Positions 1 to 8,622 of a DNA stretch of 64,000 bases are shown one piece after another. How positions within the stretch are numbered: position 1 is the stretch's first letter; each line of letters opens with the position of its first letter. Origin of the DNA: Microbacterium immunditiarum (GTDB lineage Bacteria > Actinomycetota > Actinomycetes > Actinomycetales > Microbacteriaceae); NCBI RefSeq assembly GCF_013409785.1, contig NZ_JACCBV010000001.1, positions 1,860,001-1,924,000 on the forward strand. The letters run 5' to 3'. Under the pieces are notes generated by a model. That model was not told the origin of the DNA. It made no database searches and saw nothing but the letters and a program-made list of their open reading frames with translations. Both the position numbers and the translations under genes were made by a program.

Positions 1-512
1 TTGGCCCCGGCCGGCAGCCACACGGCCCAGAAGGTGTTGATGAGCGATTGGCCCAGCAGGGGCGGGTTCACGATCGTGAGGTACAGCGGAACGAGAAGGA
101 CGATGCTCGGCACGAACAGCGTCGCCAGCACGAGGGCGACGACGATCTTGCCGTAACGCGGGCGCAGGACCGACAGCGCGTAGCCCGCGGTCGTCGAGAC
201 GAGCACCTGGACGAGCCACACGCCGAGGGCGATGAGCACGGTGTTGAGGAAGTACTTGTCGATCTCGACGCGGGTCCACGCGGTGGTGAGGTTCTCCCAG
301 TCGATGCCGTTCGGCCACAGCGCGAGGGGCTGGCGCAGCGTGTCCTGCGTCGGCGTCACGGCCGACTTCGCGAGCCACAGGATCGGCCCGAGCCCGACGA
401 CGATGAGCGACACGAGCAGGATCGCGTGGGTCGCGCGCGTCGTGAGGCGCACGTGCCGGCGGCGCCAGTCCGCGGCGGAGAGGATGCCGCGGTCCCCGGT
501 GGCGGTGGTCAT
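1..512 (-). CDS. Carbohydrate ABC transporter permease, MalG-type (partial, C-terminus outside window)
   Basis: This is the second inner-membrane permease of a CUT1 sugar importer; it would pair with the MalF-type protein encoded just upstream. The frame is open from the ATG at 512 to the window edge, giving about 170 residues. The last visible part reads QSLINTFWAVWLPAGA, which lies in the conserved region leading into the EAA loop that contacts the ATPase. The start overlaps the stop of the preceding permease by 4 nt (ATGA at 509-512), a sign of translational coupling. The N-terminus is basic (several Arg and His) followed by hydrophobic segments. Its ATPase partner is not in the window; many actinobacterial CUT1 systems use a shared MsiK-type ATPase encoded elsewhere. 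The length cannot be judged because the gene is cut. Confidence 0.9.
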   Translation of the reverse strand, partial: MTTATGDRGILSAADWRRRHVRLTTRATHAILLVSLIVVGLGPILWLAKSAVTPTQDTLRQPLALWPNGIDWENLTTAWTRVEIDKYFLNTVLIALGVWLVQVLVSTTAGYALSVLRPRYGKIVVALVLATLFVPSIVLLVPLYLTIVNPPLLGQSLINTFWAVWLPAGA

Positions 513-1492
513 GACATGCTCCAGGACTTCGTGAGGCGGAAGTACAGCGCCGAGAACAGGCCGAGCACGATCGCGAGCATGATGCTCAGGGCCGTCGCGG
601 CGCCGTAGTCGCCGCCGAGGCTGTTCTGGAACGCGTACTTGTAGATGAGCATGAGGATCGTCGTGGTCGAGTTCGCCGGTCCGCCCGCCGTCAGCAGGAA
701 CGGCTCGAGGAAGACCTGAGCGGTGCCGATGATCTGAAGGATGAAGGTGATGAGCAGCACCCCGCGAAGCTGCGGAACGGTCACGTGCCACACCTTGCGC
801 CAGATGCCGGCGCCGTCGACCTCGGCGGCGTCGTACAGCTCGGGTGCCACGCCCACGAGCGCGGCGAGATAGATGATGACGGTTCCGCCCGCGGCCGACC
901 ACGTCGCGAACAGCACGATCGAGGGCATCGCGCTGAGCTGGTCCTGCAGCCACGGCTGCGGCGGGATGCCGAACCAGCCGACGATCGTGTTGAACACGCC
1001 GTTCGGCGACGCGTCGTAGAAGAACTTCCACAGCAGCGCGGCCACCACCGGCGGCACGACGACGGGCAGATACGCGAGTGCGCTGAACAGTCCGCGGCCA
1101 CGCCGCACCTCGCTCATGAGGACGGCGACGACCAGTGGCACGGGATAGCCGAGCAGCAGCGCGAGCACGGCGAACCACAGCGTGTTCACGACCGCGGTGC
1201 CCAGCAGCGGATCGCTCAGCACGGTCGCGAAGTTCTCGAGGCCGACCCATTCGGGCGGCGCGATGAGGTTGGTCTGCTGGAACGCCATCACGGCGGAGTC
1301 GACGATGGGCTTCCACGAGAACAGGGCGAAGCTCGCGAGGAGCGGCAGCAGGAAGACCAGGATGTGAGGTCCGTCGCCGCGCAGCCACTGGGGGACGCGA
1401 CGCCGCCGGCGCCCGGTCTCGACGGCCTCCTCGATCGTCTCGACCGTGTCCGCGACCAGCGGCGGTGCCGTCGCGGGGGAGATCTGTGTCAT
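509..1492 (-). CDS. Carbohydrate ABC transporter permease, MalF/UgpA-type
   Basis: This 327-residue inner-membrane subunit belongs to a CUT1 sugar importer. Residues 1-35 form a cytoplasmic tail rich in Glu and Arg; then come about six membrane segments, beginning at HILVFLLPLLASFALF. The binding-protein-dependent transport motif is visible near residues 215-240 (YDAAEVDGAGIWRKVWHVTVP, the EAA-like loop that docks to the ATPase). The start at 1492 has an AAGGA about 8 nt upstream. The gene follows the solute-binding lipoprotein gene after a strong intercistronic hairpin and overlaps the MalG-type gene by 4 nt. Position behind a GH13 glucosidase suggests import of alpha-glucosides, which is inference. 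Length and topology are normal for the family. Confidence 0.94.
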   Translation of the reverse strand: MTQISPATAPPLVADTVETIEEAVETGRRRRRVPQWLRGDGPHILVFLLPLLASFALFSWKPIVDSAVMAFQQTNLIAPPEWVGLENFATVLSDPLLGTAVVNTLWFAVLALLLGYPVPLVVAVLMSEVRRGRGLFSALAYLPVVVPPVVAALLWKFFYDASPNGVFNTIVGWFGIPPQPWLQDQLSAMPSIVLFATWSAAGGTVIIYLAALVGVAPELYDAAEVDGAGIWRKVWHVTVPQLRGVLLITFILQIIGTAQVFLEPFLLTAGGPANSTTTILMLIYKYAFQNSLGGDYGAATALSIMLAIVLGLFSALYFRLTKSWSMS

Positions 1493-1522
1493 GCGGCGGA
1501 TCCTTGTCGGGAGGGGATGCGA

Positions 1523-1553
1523 TCTCCCGGGGCGTCGGATGCGCCCCGGGAGA
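1523..1553 (-). terminator. Intercistronic hairpin between binding-protein and permease genes
   Basis: Two perfect 12-nt arms (TCTCCCGGGGCG and CGCCCCGGGAGA) enclose a 7-nt loop, directly after the stop of the solute-binding protein gene and before the permease start. There is no clear T-run. In sugar ABC operons such hairpins usually protect the upstream mRNA and reduce read-through, so that binding protein is made in excess over permease. That role is inferred from position. Confidence 0.75.
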
Positions 1554-1565
1554 CCGCGCCGGCGG

Positions 1566-2933
1566 CTAACCTGCCTTGGCGTACAGTGACTCTGCCTGGG
1601 TCTGCGTGTCGGCGAGGAGCTTCGCGATGTCGGCGTTCTCGTCGGTGAGCAACGCCTGGACGACGGTGTCGAGGAGAGCGTAGACGTCCTGCGTCGCGAC
1701 GCGGGGCTCGGCGATGAGCGGCTGGTCGAAGATCGCGTCCGTGTAGGGCGCCATCTGGTCGACCGGCACGTTGACGAACGGGTCGATCCACGAGCGGTAC
1801 TGGTCGAACTGCTCCTGGTTGAAGATCGGAAGCTCCGGCGCGCCGACCGGCTGGTCGAGAGATGCCGCGAGCTCGGCCGTCTCGACGACGGTGTCCTCTT
1901 CGGTGAGCTTCGCGAGGTAGTAGAAGTCGATCCACTTGACCGCGGCGGCCTGCTCGGCCTCGCTTGCCTTCGGGTTGACCGCGACGAGCGTGCCGCCTCC
2001 GAGCAGACCCGGGTCGGCGCCCTCCAGCGGCAGCACAGCCAGGCCGTAGTCGTCGGGGTTGAGCGCGTTCTGCGTCACGAGGTTGCCGTAGTTGCCGCCG
2101 CCCGAGACGTACATGCCGATTCGACCCGACGCGAAGTCCTGGTTGATCGTGCCCCAGTCGTACAGGAAGTTCGCGCCCATGGAGTCGTCCTCCCAGCGCA
2201 GGTCGTGCAGGAACTCGAGCACCTCCTGCACGGCCGGGTCGGTGTCGATCGTGGGCTCTTTCGCGTCGCCGCTCTCGGTGCGGCCGCCGAAAGCATTGAC
2301 GAGTGTCGTGAGGATCCAGCCGCCCGTGTTGCCGGACGTCATGGTGGCGTAGCCCGCTTCACCCGTGGCATCCGCGATCTTCTTCGCCGCCTCGCGCACC
2401 TCGTCCCACGTCGCGGGCGGGTCGTCCGGGTCGAGGCCCGCCGCCTCGAAGAGCGTGCGGTTGTAGTGCAGGCCCTGGCCGTACGCGGCGATCGGCACGG
2501 CCCACTGGCCGCCATCGTCGGCCTGGCCCGCCTGCGCGATGTTCGGGTTGAACTGGTCGGCGTAGGGCAGCTCCGCGACGAGGTCGCTGATGTCGGCGAT
2601 CTGCCCGTTCGCGATGAGCCCGCGCCCGTCGGTGAACGGGATCGGGAAGACATCGGGCAGCGTGCCGCCGGCGAGGTCGGTCGTGAAGGTGGGCGCCGTC
2701 CACGTGTACTCCTGCGCCTCGACCGTGATGTCGGGGTTCGCGTCCTCGAACACCTCGACGCGCGCATCGAAGTTGTCGCGCGCTTCTTGCTCGAGGCCTG
2801 CGTCGATCGCGACCTTGATCGTGACCTTGCCGTCGGTCGCGGGGGCGCCGCCGCCGCTGCACCCGACGAGCAGCGCACCCGCCGAGACCAGTGCGACACC
2901 GGCGATGCCGAGCCGCGTGCGTGTTGACGTCAT
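1566..2933 (-). CDS. Extracellular sugar-binding lipoprotein (CUT1 ABC importer)
   Basis: This is the extracellular solute-binding protein (SBP family 1) of the importer. The N-terminus is basic, then hydrophobic, and ends in a lipobox (LLVGC) with Cys at residue 25, so the protein should be diacylated and anchored outside the membrane. The mature part begins with a Gly/Ala linker and the typical start KVTIKVAIDAG, and contains an EAANPDITVE-like segment and many aromatic residues, as in carbohydrate binders. The protein is 455 residues, usual for the family. I prefer ATG 2933 over the in-frame ATG 2939 because AAAGGA lies 6 nt before 2933 but directly touches 2939. The gene lies 57-63 bp after the GH13 gene and is followed by the 1523-1553 hairpin. 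The ligand is likely a malto- or nigero-oligosaccharide, by context only. Confidence 0.93.
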   Translation of the reverse strand: MTSTRTRLGIAGVALVSAGALLVGCSGGGAPATDGKVTIKVAIDAGLEQEARDNFDARVEVFEDANPDITVEAQEYTWTAPTFTTDLAGGTLPDVFPIPFTDGRGLIANGQIADISDLVAELPYADQFNPNIAQAGQADDGGQWAVPIAAYGQGLHYNRTLFEAAGLDPDDPPATWDEVREAAKKIADATGEAGYATMTSGNTGGWILTTLVNAFGGRTESGDAKEPTIDTDPAVQEVLEFLHDLRWEDDSMGANFLYDWGTINQDFASGRIGMYVSGGGNYGNLVTQNALNPDDYGLAVLPLEGADPGLLGGGTLVAVNPKASEAEQAAAVKWIDFYYLAKLTEEDTVVETAELAASLDQPVGAPELPIFNQEQFDQYRSWIDPFVNVPVDQMAPYTDAIFDQPLIAEPRVATQDVYALLDTVVQALLTDENADIAKLLADTQTQAESLYAKAG

Positions 2934-2996
2934 CGTCATTCCTTTCGTACTTGCTGTGTCAGTCGCGTCGTGCGGACGCGCTCCGGGTGCGCATGC

Positions 2997-4676
2997 TCAC
3001 AGGGCGAGCCATGCGGTGGAGTCCGTGGGAAGCGACCCGTGCTCGGCGGGTGCGCTCGCGAGGAGGATCGCGGTGTGCGGGGGCAGTTCGAGATCCGGCC
3101 CGAGGTTGGTGATGCAGACGGTCGCGTCGCCACGGCGGAACGCGATGACATCATCGCCCAGATCGAGCCATTCGAGGTCGGGGCTGTGGAAATCGGGCCG
3201 CTCGCGGCGCACGGCGATCGCACCGCGGTACAGCGCGAGCATCGACCGAGGGTCTCGCTCCTGCGCGGCGACCGACAGCATCGCCCAGTCGCCAGGCTGC
3301 GGGAGCCACGTTCCGGTCCCGCCCGCCGTGCCGAACCCGTACGGAGGCTCGTCGCCTGCCCAGGGCAGCGGGACGCGGCATCCGTCTCGTCCTGGATCGA
3401 TGCCGCCCGAGCGGAAGTGCATCGGGTCCTGCAGCACGTCGGCGGGCAACTCCACCTCGGGAAGTCCCAGTTCGTCGCCCTGGTACACGTACAGGCACCC
3501 GGGGAGGGCCGCCGTGAGCAGGGCGGCCGCACGGGCGCGGCGTGTGCCGAGCTCGAGGTCGCTCTCGACGCCGAACCGCTTGCGGTCGAACGCGAAGCCC
3601 GAGTCGACGCGTCCGTAGCGCGTGACCGGCCGCGTCACGTCGTGGTTCGACAGCACCCACGTCGCGGGCGCGCCCACCGGGGCGTGCTCGCGCAGGGTGC
3701 GTTCGATGGACTCGCGCAGGGCGGCCGCGTTCCACGGCTGCGTCATGAAGTCGAAGTTGAACGCGCTGTGCATCTCGTCGGGGCGCAGGTAGGCGGCGAA
3801 GCGCTTCGCGTCGGAGAGCCACACCTCGCCCACGAGCACGCGCGGCGGGTCGTACGAGTCGGCGACCTCGCGCCACGAGCGGTAGATGTCGTGCAGCTCG
3901 TCGCGATCCATGTGCGGGTGGGCGCCTGGCGCGGGGTCGGCGGGCAGGGGCGGCAGAGCGGCGTCCTTCACGAGGAACGCCGCCGAGTCGATGCGGATGC
4001 CGGCGACACCCCGGTCGAACCAGAACCGCAGGATCTCCTCGTGCTCGCTCCGCACGTCGGGGTGGTCCCAGTTGAGGTCGGGCTGCTGTGCCGCGAACAG
4101 GTGCAGGTACCACTCGCCGGGCGTGCCGTCGGGGTTCGTCGTGCGCGTCCACGTGTCGCCCCCGAAGCTGGAGACCCAGTCCGTGGGCATCTCGTCGCCG
4201 GACGGGCCGCGGCCGGGCCGGAACCAGAAGCGCTCGCGCTCGGGCGAGCCGGGCTCGGCGGCGAGCGCCGCCTGGAACCACGGGTGCTGGTCCGACACAT
4301 GGTTGGGGACGATGTCGATGATCGTGCGGATGCCGAGCCCGCTCGCCTCGCCGATGAGGGCCTCGGCCTCGGCGAGCGTGCCGAACGCGGGGTCGATGTC
4401 GCGATAGTCGGCGACGTCGTAGCCGCCGTCGGCGAGCGGCGAGACGTACCACGGCGTGAGCCAGATCGCGTCGACGCCGAGATTGCGGAGGTAGGGGAGG
4501 CGGCCACGGATGCCCGCGAGGTCGCCCGTGCCGTCGCCGTTCCCGTCGGCGAAGCTGCGCGGATAGATCTGGTAGATCACCGCGTCGCGCCACCACGGCT
4601 CGGCGAGCGCGCTGGGGGCCGCCGCCCGTGCCTGCGGCGACTCGACCGCGGTTCCGTCCCGATCCTCTTCGACCAT
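2997..4676 (-). CDS. GH13 alpha-glucosidase
   Basis: This is a 559-residue cytoplasmic alpha-amylase-superfamily enzyme expected to hydrolyse alpha-glucosidic bonds of imported oligosaccharides. It opens with WWRDAVIYQIYPRSF and GDLAGIRGRLPYL, the classic alpha-glucosidase/oligo-1,6-glucosidase start. The catalytic set is complete: nucleophile Asp in GIRIDSAA, acid/base Glu in VLVGEVW, and transition-state Asp in LSNHDVTR. There is no signal peptide, so it is intracellular. It is the first gene of the operon GH13, binding protein, permease, permease; an operator-like palindrome lies about 31 bp upstream of its start. Residues 1-25 precede the conserved core and could be a slightly overlong start. 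Linkage specificity cannot be read from the sequence; the neighbouring GH87-like protein suggests alpha-1,3 or mixed linkages. Confidence 0.93.
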   Translation of the reverse strand: MVEEDRDGTAVESPQARAAAPSALAEPWWRDAVIYQIYPRSFADGNGDGTGDLAGIRGRLPYLRNLGVDAIWLTPWYVSPLADGGYDVADYRDIDPAFGTLAEAEALIGEASGLGIRTIIDIVPNHVSDQHPWFQAALAAEPGSPERERFWFRPGRGPSGDEMPTDWVSSFGGDTWTRTTNPDGTPGEWYLHLFAAQQPDLNWDHPDVRSEHEEILRFWFDRGVAGIRIDSAAFLVKDAALPPLPADPAPGAHPHMDRDELHDIYRSWREVADSYDPPRVLVGEVWLSDAKRFAAYLRPDEMHSAFNFDFMTQPWNAAALRESIERTLREHAPVGAPATWVLSNHDVTRPVTRYGRVDSGFAFDRKRFGVESDLELGTRRARAAALLTAALPGCLYVYQGDELGLPEVELPADVLQDPMHFRSGGIDPGRDGCRVPLPWAGDEPPYGFGTAGGTGTWLPQPGDWAMLSVAAQERDPRSMLALYRGAIAVRRERPDFHSPDLEWLDLGDDVIAFRRGDATVCITNLGPDLELPPHTAILLASAPAEHGSLPTDSTAWLAL

Positions 4677-4706
4677 CCGCTCGCGGCCTCCTCGTCCGCT
4701 GGTGCT

Positions 4707-4724
4707 AGGTTTAGCGATATACCT
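4707..4724. promoter_or_regulatory. LacI-type operator in the GH13 / truncated-LacI divergent promoter
   Basis: An 18-bp imperfect palindrome, AGGTTTAGCGATATACCT, matches its own reverse complement at 14 of 18 positions, with a central CG as usual for LacI operators. The core GCGATA with flanking TTTA recurs at 8604-8621. It lies 31 bp before the GH13 start and 65 bp before the start of the opposite gene, so one bound repressor could control both. The regulator is probably the complete LacI protein encoded at 8692; this is inference. Confidence 0.65.
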
Positions 4725-4788
4725 GCTGCGATGACATTAGGTGACGTCGCAGACCGTGTCAACTCGGATTTCGAAGGAGGCGCCGCTC

Positions 4789-5619
4789 ATGTCCGGATCC
4801 CCGCTCGCGGGGCTGTTCGCTCCGGCCGGCGCTGCCGACGAGATCTCGCTCACGGCTCATCACGGCGAGTTCGTGGCGGCCCTCGAACGCGAGGTGCGCG
4901 GGCGCGGCCACAGGCTCGTCCTCCTCGGCGTGGCGTCGCCCGCCGACATCGCCGCCCAGGCGGAGGGGCTCGCGGGCGTCGTGCTGCTCGGGTTCCGCGA
5001 CGACGAGCTCGCGGGGCTGCCGGACCTGGGCACGCGTGCCGTCGCGATCGACGCGTATGCGCGGCATCCGTCTCTCGCCGTCATCCGCACCGACGACGCC
5101 GAGGGTGGGCGCCGGGCGGCCGAGGTCCTGCTGAGCCGCGGCCATCGCGACGTGCTCGTCGTGGGGCCGTCCGATGAGACCTCGGGCGTCATGCGCGAGC
5201 GGCACGAGGGGTTCCGGTCCGTGTTCGTCGCAGCCGGCGCGGGCGCGCCCGCGCGCCACATGACCGCGGGGACGACGGTGCGCGAGGGCGTGATGCTCGG
5301 GCGGGCGCTGCGGGCGCGGCATCCGTCGATCACCGCCGTCTTCGCGGCCGCCGACACGCTCGCGGTCGGCGTCATGGAAGGGCTCGCGCTCGCGGGCGCA
5401 CGGGTGCCCGCAGACGTCTCGGTGCTCGGGTTCGACGACCTCGCGCTCGCGTCGGTCGTCACGCCGAAGCTCTCGACCGTCGCGCAGGACATCCCGCGCA
5501 AGGCGCGACTGGCCGCCGAGGCTCTCCTCGACCCAAGACTCGCGCCCTCGGTCGCCGGGCCGCTCACCGTCGACGTCGTCGTGATCGAGCGCGCGTCGAT
5601 CGGGCGCGCGGCGCGCTGA
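4789..5619 (+). CDS. LacI/GalR-type sugar-sensor domain lacking the DNA-binding domain
   Basis: The 276-residue product aligns by eye with only the periplasmic-binding-like C-terminal part of LacI regulators: PLAGLFAPAG at the first strand, VIRTDDAEGGRRAAEVLL, GFRSVFVAAG, AVFAAADTLAVGVMEGLA, SVLGFDDLALASVVTPKLSTVAQD. No helix-turn-helix or hinge precedes it. The chosen ATG has a near-perfect AAGGAGG 8 nt upstream, so this short form is probably what is made. In another frame, ATG 4731 gives MTLGDVADRV, which resembles helix 1 of a LacI HTH and may be a relic of a deleted domain. It is divergent from the GH13 operon. It may act as a sugar-binding modulator, a partner of the full LacI, or a decaying gene. 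The sensing fold is clear; the role is not. Confidence 0.82.
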   Translation: MSGSPLAGLFAPAGAADEISLTAHHGEFVAALEREVRGRGHRLVLLGVASPADIAAQAEGLAGVVLLGFRDDELAGLPDLGTRAVAIDAYARHPSLAVIRTDDAEGGRRAAEVLLSRGHRDVLVVGPSDETSGVMRERHEGFRSVFVAAGAGAPARHMTAGTTVREGVMLGRALRARHPSITAVFAAADTLAVGVMEGLALAGARVPADVSVLGFDDLALASVVTPKLSTVAQDIPRKARLAAEALLDPRLAPSVAGPLTVDVVVIERASIGRAAR

Positions 5620-5640
5620 GCGCGCGACCGGCGCGCCGGT

Positions 5641-5672
5641 GCCCCGCGCCGACCGTGCGGCCGGCGCGGGGC
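5641..5672. terminator. Bidirectional hairpin between convergent genes
   Basis: Perfect 11-nt arms (GCCCCGCGCCG and CGGCGCGGGGC) enclose a 10-nt loop in the 60-bp gap between the convergent truncated-LacI and GH87-like genes. A second palindrome (ACCGGCGCGCCGGT) sits just to its left. No T-run is present, which is common for terminators in high-GC actinobacteria. Confidence 0.7.
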
Positions 5673-5679
5673 GCGGGTG

Positions 5680-8586
5680 TCACGGCGCCGCGCAGCGCAC
5701 TCCATCGAGCGTGAACGCATCGGGTGCGGCCACGTGCGGCGCATTCGCGGTGCCCCTCACGACGAAGGTCGCGCTCTTGGCTCGGAGGTCGCGGTCGAGC
5801 TGCGCGGTCACCGTGGTGCCGTTCTGCGAGACCGTCGCGGCGGTGGCGTCGAGGACCGCTTCGCCACTCGCCGCTCGCCACGAGACGACCCCGGGCGTGG
5901 CCGGCCCGGTGAGACGAATCGTGACGACCGACGTGTACCGGCCGTCGACGACGGGTGTCGAACGCACCGTCACCGAGCACGCCGCCGTCTCGGTCGCGAG
6001 CAGCCCGGTGTTGCCGCCCTCGTCGATGAAGGTGCCCCACCAGTGGTTGCGGCCGTCCGACGGCTCGCTCACGCCCGAGACCCGCACATCGCGGAAGCGG
6101 TGATCGCCGCCGACGCGCGCCGCCACGGCGTACGACCCGGTGCCCTCGATCGTGACGTCGCTGACGCGCAGATCGTTCACCCAGTGGCTGCCGCTCACGA
6201 GGATGCCCTCGTAGGTGGAGTCGACGATGCGGGTGTGCCGGATCAGCACCGGGGTCGTGATGTGGCTCGTGTCGGCGAACACCCAGATGCCGCCGAACGA
6301 CGTGTTCCAGTTGGGCTCCCACCCGCCGCCGCGGAAGATGTCGTTGCGCTCGACGACCGTCGTGCCCGAGAACGGCACGGGGTTGAACCGAGTGCTCACC
6401 GCGATCCCGGCCGGCGCCGTCAGCGTGTCGCTGATGACCGAGTCGGCGATGCGGTTGGAATCGCCGCCGTAGATCGCCGCCCCGTTGCCCAGCAGCGGCA
6501 CCTGCACGGTCGCGTGCGAGAACGTGCCGCGCGTGACCGAGCCGCCCGACGACCACATCGCCATCGCGTCGTCGCCCGTGTTGCGGACGGCCGCGTGCTC
6601 GACGCGCGCGTCCGTCACCCCGCCGTGCAGGTGGACGCCGTCGGCGTACGTGTCGCGCACGCGAATGCCGACGGCAGCGAAGCCGTCCGTGCCCGCGTCG
6701 ACCCACAGGCCGGTCTTCGTGTGGGCGATCCACACGTCCTGCACGAGCGACCCTTGCCCGAAGTTGCCCTCGACGCCCGAGTCGGAGCGGGCATCGTCGC
6801 GATGGCGCGCGTCGCCGTCGATCATGAGGTCGGCGATCGTGACGCCGGAGCCCATCGCGTACAGCCCGCCCTTGCCGGCGGTGCCCTCGATGATCGAGTA
6901 CCACGGCCCCGCGCCGCGGATCGAGACGTCCACGAGCCGCACGCGATCGCTCACGGTGAAGCGTCCCTGAGGCAGCCACACTCCCGTGCCCGCGGCGCTT
7001 GCGGCGGTGACCGCGGCCTGGATCGCCGCCGTGTCGTCGGTGCCGTCGTCGGCGGTTGCGCCGTGGTCGCGCACGTCGACGTAGCCCGCCGGGGCGGTCA
7101 GCGCGGGCGCGCGCAGCTCGGTCTCGACGAGGTCGACGGTGTACGGGAGCGAACCCGAGTCGGCGTCCTTCTGCAGGCGGATCGTCGTCCCCGCGGGGAG
7201 CTTCGCGAACGTTGTCCTCGTCTCATCGAAGTAGCGCTGCGCACCGCCCCGCGAAGGGTCGTTCCCGTACGGGTAGCCGCCGTACACCCACGAGTGCTCG
7301 CTCGAGACGGGCACGTCGGCGATCCTGCGCTCTCCGACGTAGAGCCCGAGCACACCGTGTTGACCCGTGCCGTCGGCCGTGTCGGGGATCGACGCGCGCA
7401 GCACGAGCGCGTCGGCGGGTTCGCGCAGGGTCCACGCGATGCCCTCGCCCTGGCCGGTGAGGGTGACGGCCTGACGACCGGATGCCTCGGCCGCGAGTTC
7501 GCGGAACGTGCGGCTCGGGGCGAGGATCGTGCCGTCGGTGAGCCCGTGCTCGGCCTCGTAGAGCGTCGTGCCGAGCGTCGCGCCCCGCTCGGCGGGCGCC
7601 GTGCCACGCTGGAGGCGCACCGCGTCGAGCTCGAGCACTCCGTCGATCGCGTCCCCCGTGCGGCGCAGCTCGAGCGTGCCGACGCCCGCGCGAAGCGGCA
7701 CGGACACGGCGACCTCGCGCAGGCCGGAGGACGGCGGCAGCGACAACGCGCCGAGGGCGACGCCGTCGGCTCCCACGACGAGGCGCGCCGGCGCGGTCGC
7801 GGTGCTGCGGTAGCGGATGGTGACGAGCTGCGCGCGCGCGTCGGCGGCGAAGGTGGTGACGACCACACGCGACCGGTCGGCCGAGAGGTCGACGGTCGAG
7901 GCATCCGTCGTCGCCTTCGCGCCGTTGGCGAACAGAGCCGACTCGGCCTCGTACGTCGCACCGCCGCGAGGCGCGGAGTGCGTCGGCAGGCTGGCCGTGA
8001 CACCGTCCCACCGCGTGTCGGGACCCGTGCCCGGCACCGATCCGGGATCGGTGGCCCCGCCGCCCGGCGTCGAGAGGTCGCCAATGGTCGTGAGCGCGAT
8101 CGCGTCGATGTTGACGTTGCCCGTGTCGTCGGCGTCGAAGCGGAACGTGATCTGCTGCGTGCCCGCTTCGAGCTCCACGGCCTCCTGATGGATGAACCAC
8201 TGGCTCCACGACGCGCCGACCGCGGACGGGAGGACGATCTGACGGTCCTCGCCCTCGACGAGCTGTGAGAGCGTCATGTCCGAGCCGAGCCCGTTCGCAT
8301 AGCGGAGGTTGAGGCCGTACTCGCCCGCCTCCGGCACGTCGACCGTGAAGGTGACGCCCGCCGTGCCGCGGTGGTCGAGGATGAAGCCGTCGACGAAGCC
8401 GGCGCCCGAGTAGCCGAGATGGTTGTCGTTGACGCCGGCGCCGCCGAACAGCGACGCGTCTTCGGCCTCGTACTCGAGCGGCGTCGCGACGGCCGCGTGG
8501 GTCGGGGGAGGGGCGATCACGGATGCCGCGATCGCCAGCGCGATCGCGGGGGCGATCGCCGCTCGGCGCCGGGTGAGGACGGCCAT
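5680..8586 (-). CDS. Secreted GH87-like beta-helix alpha-glucanase with CBM6/35-type modules
   Basis: This is a 968-residue secreted protein. Residues 1-31 form a Sec signal peptide (RRR, hydrophobic core, THA cleavage site). Residues about 33-170 (EYEAEDASLFGGA through NVNIDAIAL) are a CBM6/CBM35-like jelly roll; a similar YEAESALFANGA segment starts a second module near 215. From about residue 500 (YVDVRDHGATADDGTDDTAA) a pectate-lyase-superfamily right-handed beta-helix begins. RNTGDDAMAMWS near residues 670-678 resembles the catalytic double-Asp region of GH87 mycodextranase/alpha-1,3-glucanase. The start has AAGGAG upstream, and operators for LacI lie 18-52 bp away. Expected role: cutting extracellular alpha-1,3-(1,4-)glucan to oligosaccharides for the ABC importer. 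Beta-helix plus CBM is firm; the GH87 label and substrate are moderate. Confidence 0.85.
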   Translation of the reverse strand: MAVLTRRRAAIAPAIALAIAASVIAPPPTHAAVATPLEYEAEDASLFGGAGVNDNHLGYSGAGFVDGFILDHRGTAGVTFTVDVPEAGEYGLNLRYANGLGSDMTLSQLVEGEDRQIVLPSAVGASWSQWFIHQEAVELEAGTQQITFRFDADDTGNVNIDAIALTTIGDLSTPGGGATDPGSVPGTGPDTRWDGVTASLPTHSAPRGGATYEAESALFANGAKATTDASTVDLSADRSRVVVTTFAADARAQLVTIRYRSTATAPARLVVGADGVALGALSLPPSSGLREVAVSVPLRAGVGTLELRRTGDAIDGVLELDAVRLQRGTAPAERGATLGTTLYEAEHGLTDGTILAPSRTFRELAAEASGRQAVTLTGQGEGIAWTLREPADALVLRASIPDTADGTGQHGVLGLYVGERRIADVPVSSEHSWVYGGYPYGNDPSRGGAQRYFDETRTTFAKLPAGTTIRLQKDADSGSLPYTVDLVETELRAPALTAPAGYVDVRDHGATADDGTDDTAAIQAAVTAASAAGTGVWLPQGRFTVSDRVRLVDVSIRGAGPWYSIIEGTAGKGGLYAMGSGVTIADLMIDGDARHRDDARSDSGVEGNFGQGSLVQDVWIAHTKTGLWVDAGTDGFAAVGIRVRDTYADGVHLHGGVTDARVEHAAVRNTGDDAMAMWSSGGSVTRGTFSHATVQVPLLGNGAAIYGGDSNRIADSVISDTLTAPAGIAVSTRFNPVPFSGTTVVERNDIFRGGGWEPNWNTSFGGIWVFADTSHITTPVLIRHTRIVDSTYEGILVSGSHWVNDLRVSDVTIEGTGSYAVAARVGGDHRFRDVRVSGVSEPSDGRNHWWGTFIDEGGNTGLLATETAACSVTVRSTPVVDGRYTSVVTIRLTGPATPGVVSWRAASGEAVLDATAATVSQNGTTVTAQLDRDLRAKSATFVVRGTANAPHVAAPDAFTLDGVRCAAP

Positions 8587-8603
8587 GTTGATCTCCTTCG
8601 ATC

Positions 8604-8621
8604 AGATTTAGCGATAAACTA
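8604..8621. promoter_or_regulatory. LacI-type operator, copy 2
   Basis: AGATTTAGCGATAAACTA is identical to the 4707-4724 site at 14 of 18 positions and shares the uninterrupted core TTTAGCGATA. Its own palindromic core is TTTAGC/GATAAA. It lies 18 bp upstream of the GH87-like gene start and 71 bp upstream of the lacI-type start, so it could serve repression of the secreted enzyme and autoregulation of the repressor. Confidence 0.65.
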
Positions 8622-8622
8622 A

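Noticed and set aside
4731..4788. Extending the truncated LacI gene to ATG 4731 (MTLGDVADRV)
   Set aside because: That ATG is in a different frame from the sensor domain; joining them would need a frameshift, and a strong ribosome-binding site marks ATG 4789 instead.
5677..8268. 863-codon plus-strand frame opposite the GH87-like gene
   Set aside because: Composition is Arg/Val/His-rich with no domain; the minus strand has the signal peptide, CBM and beta-helix.
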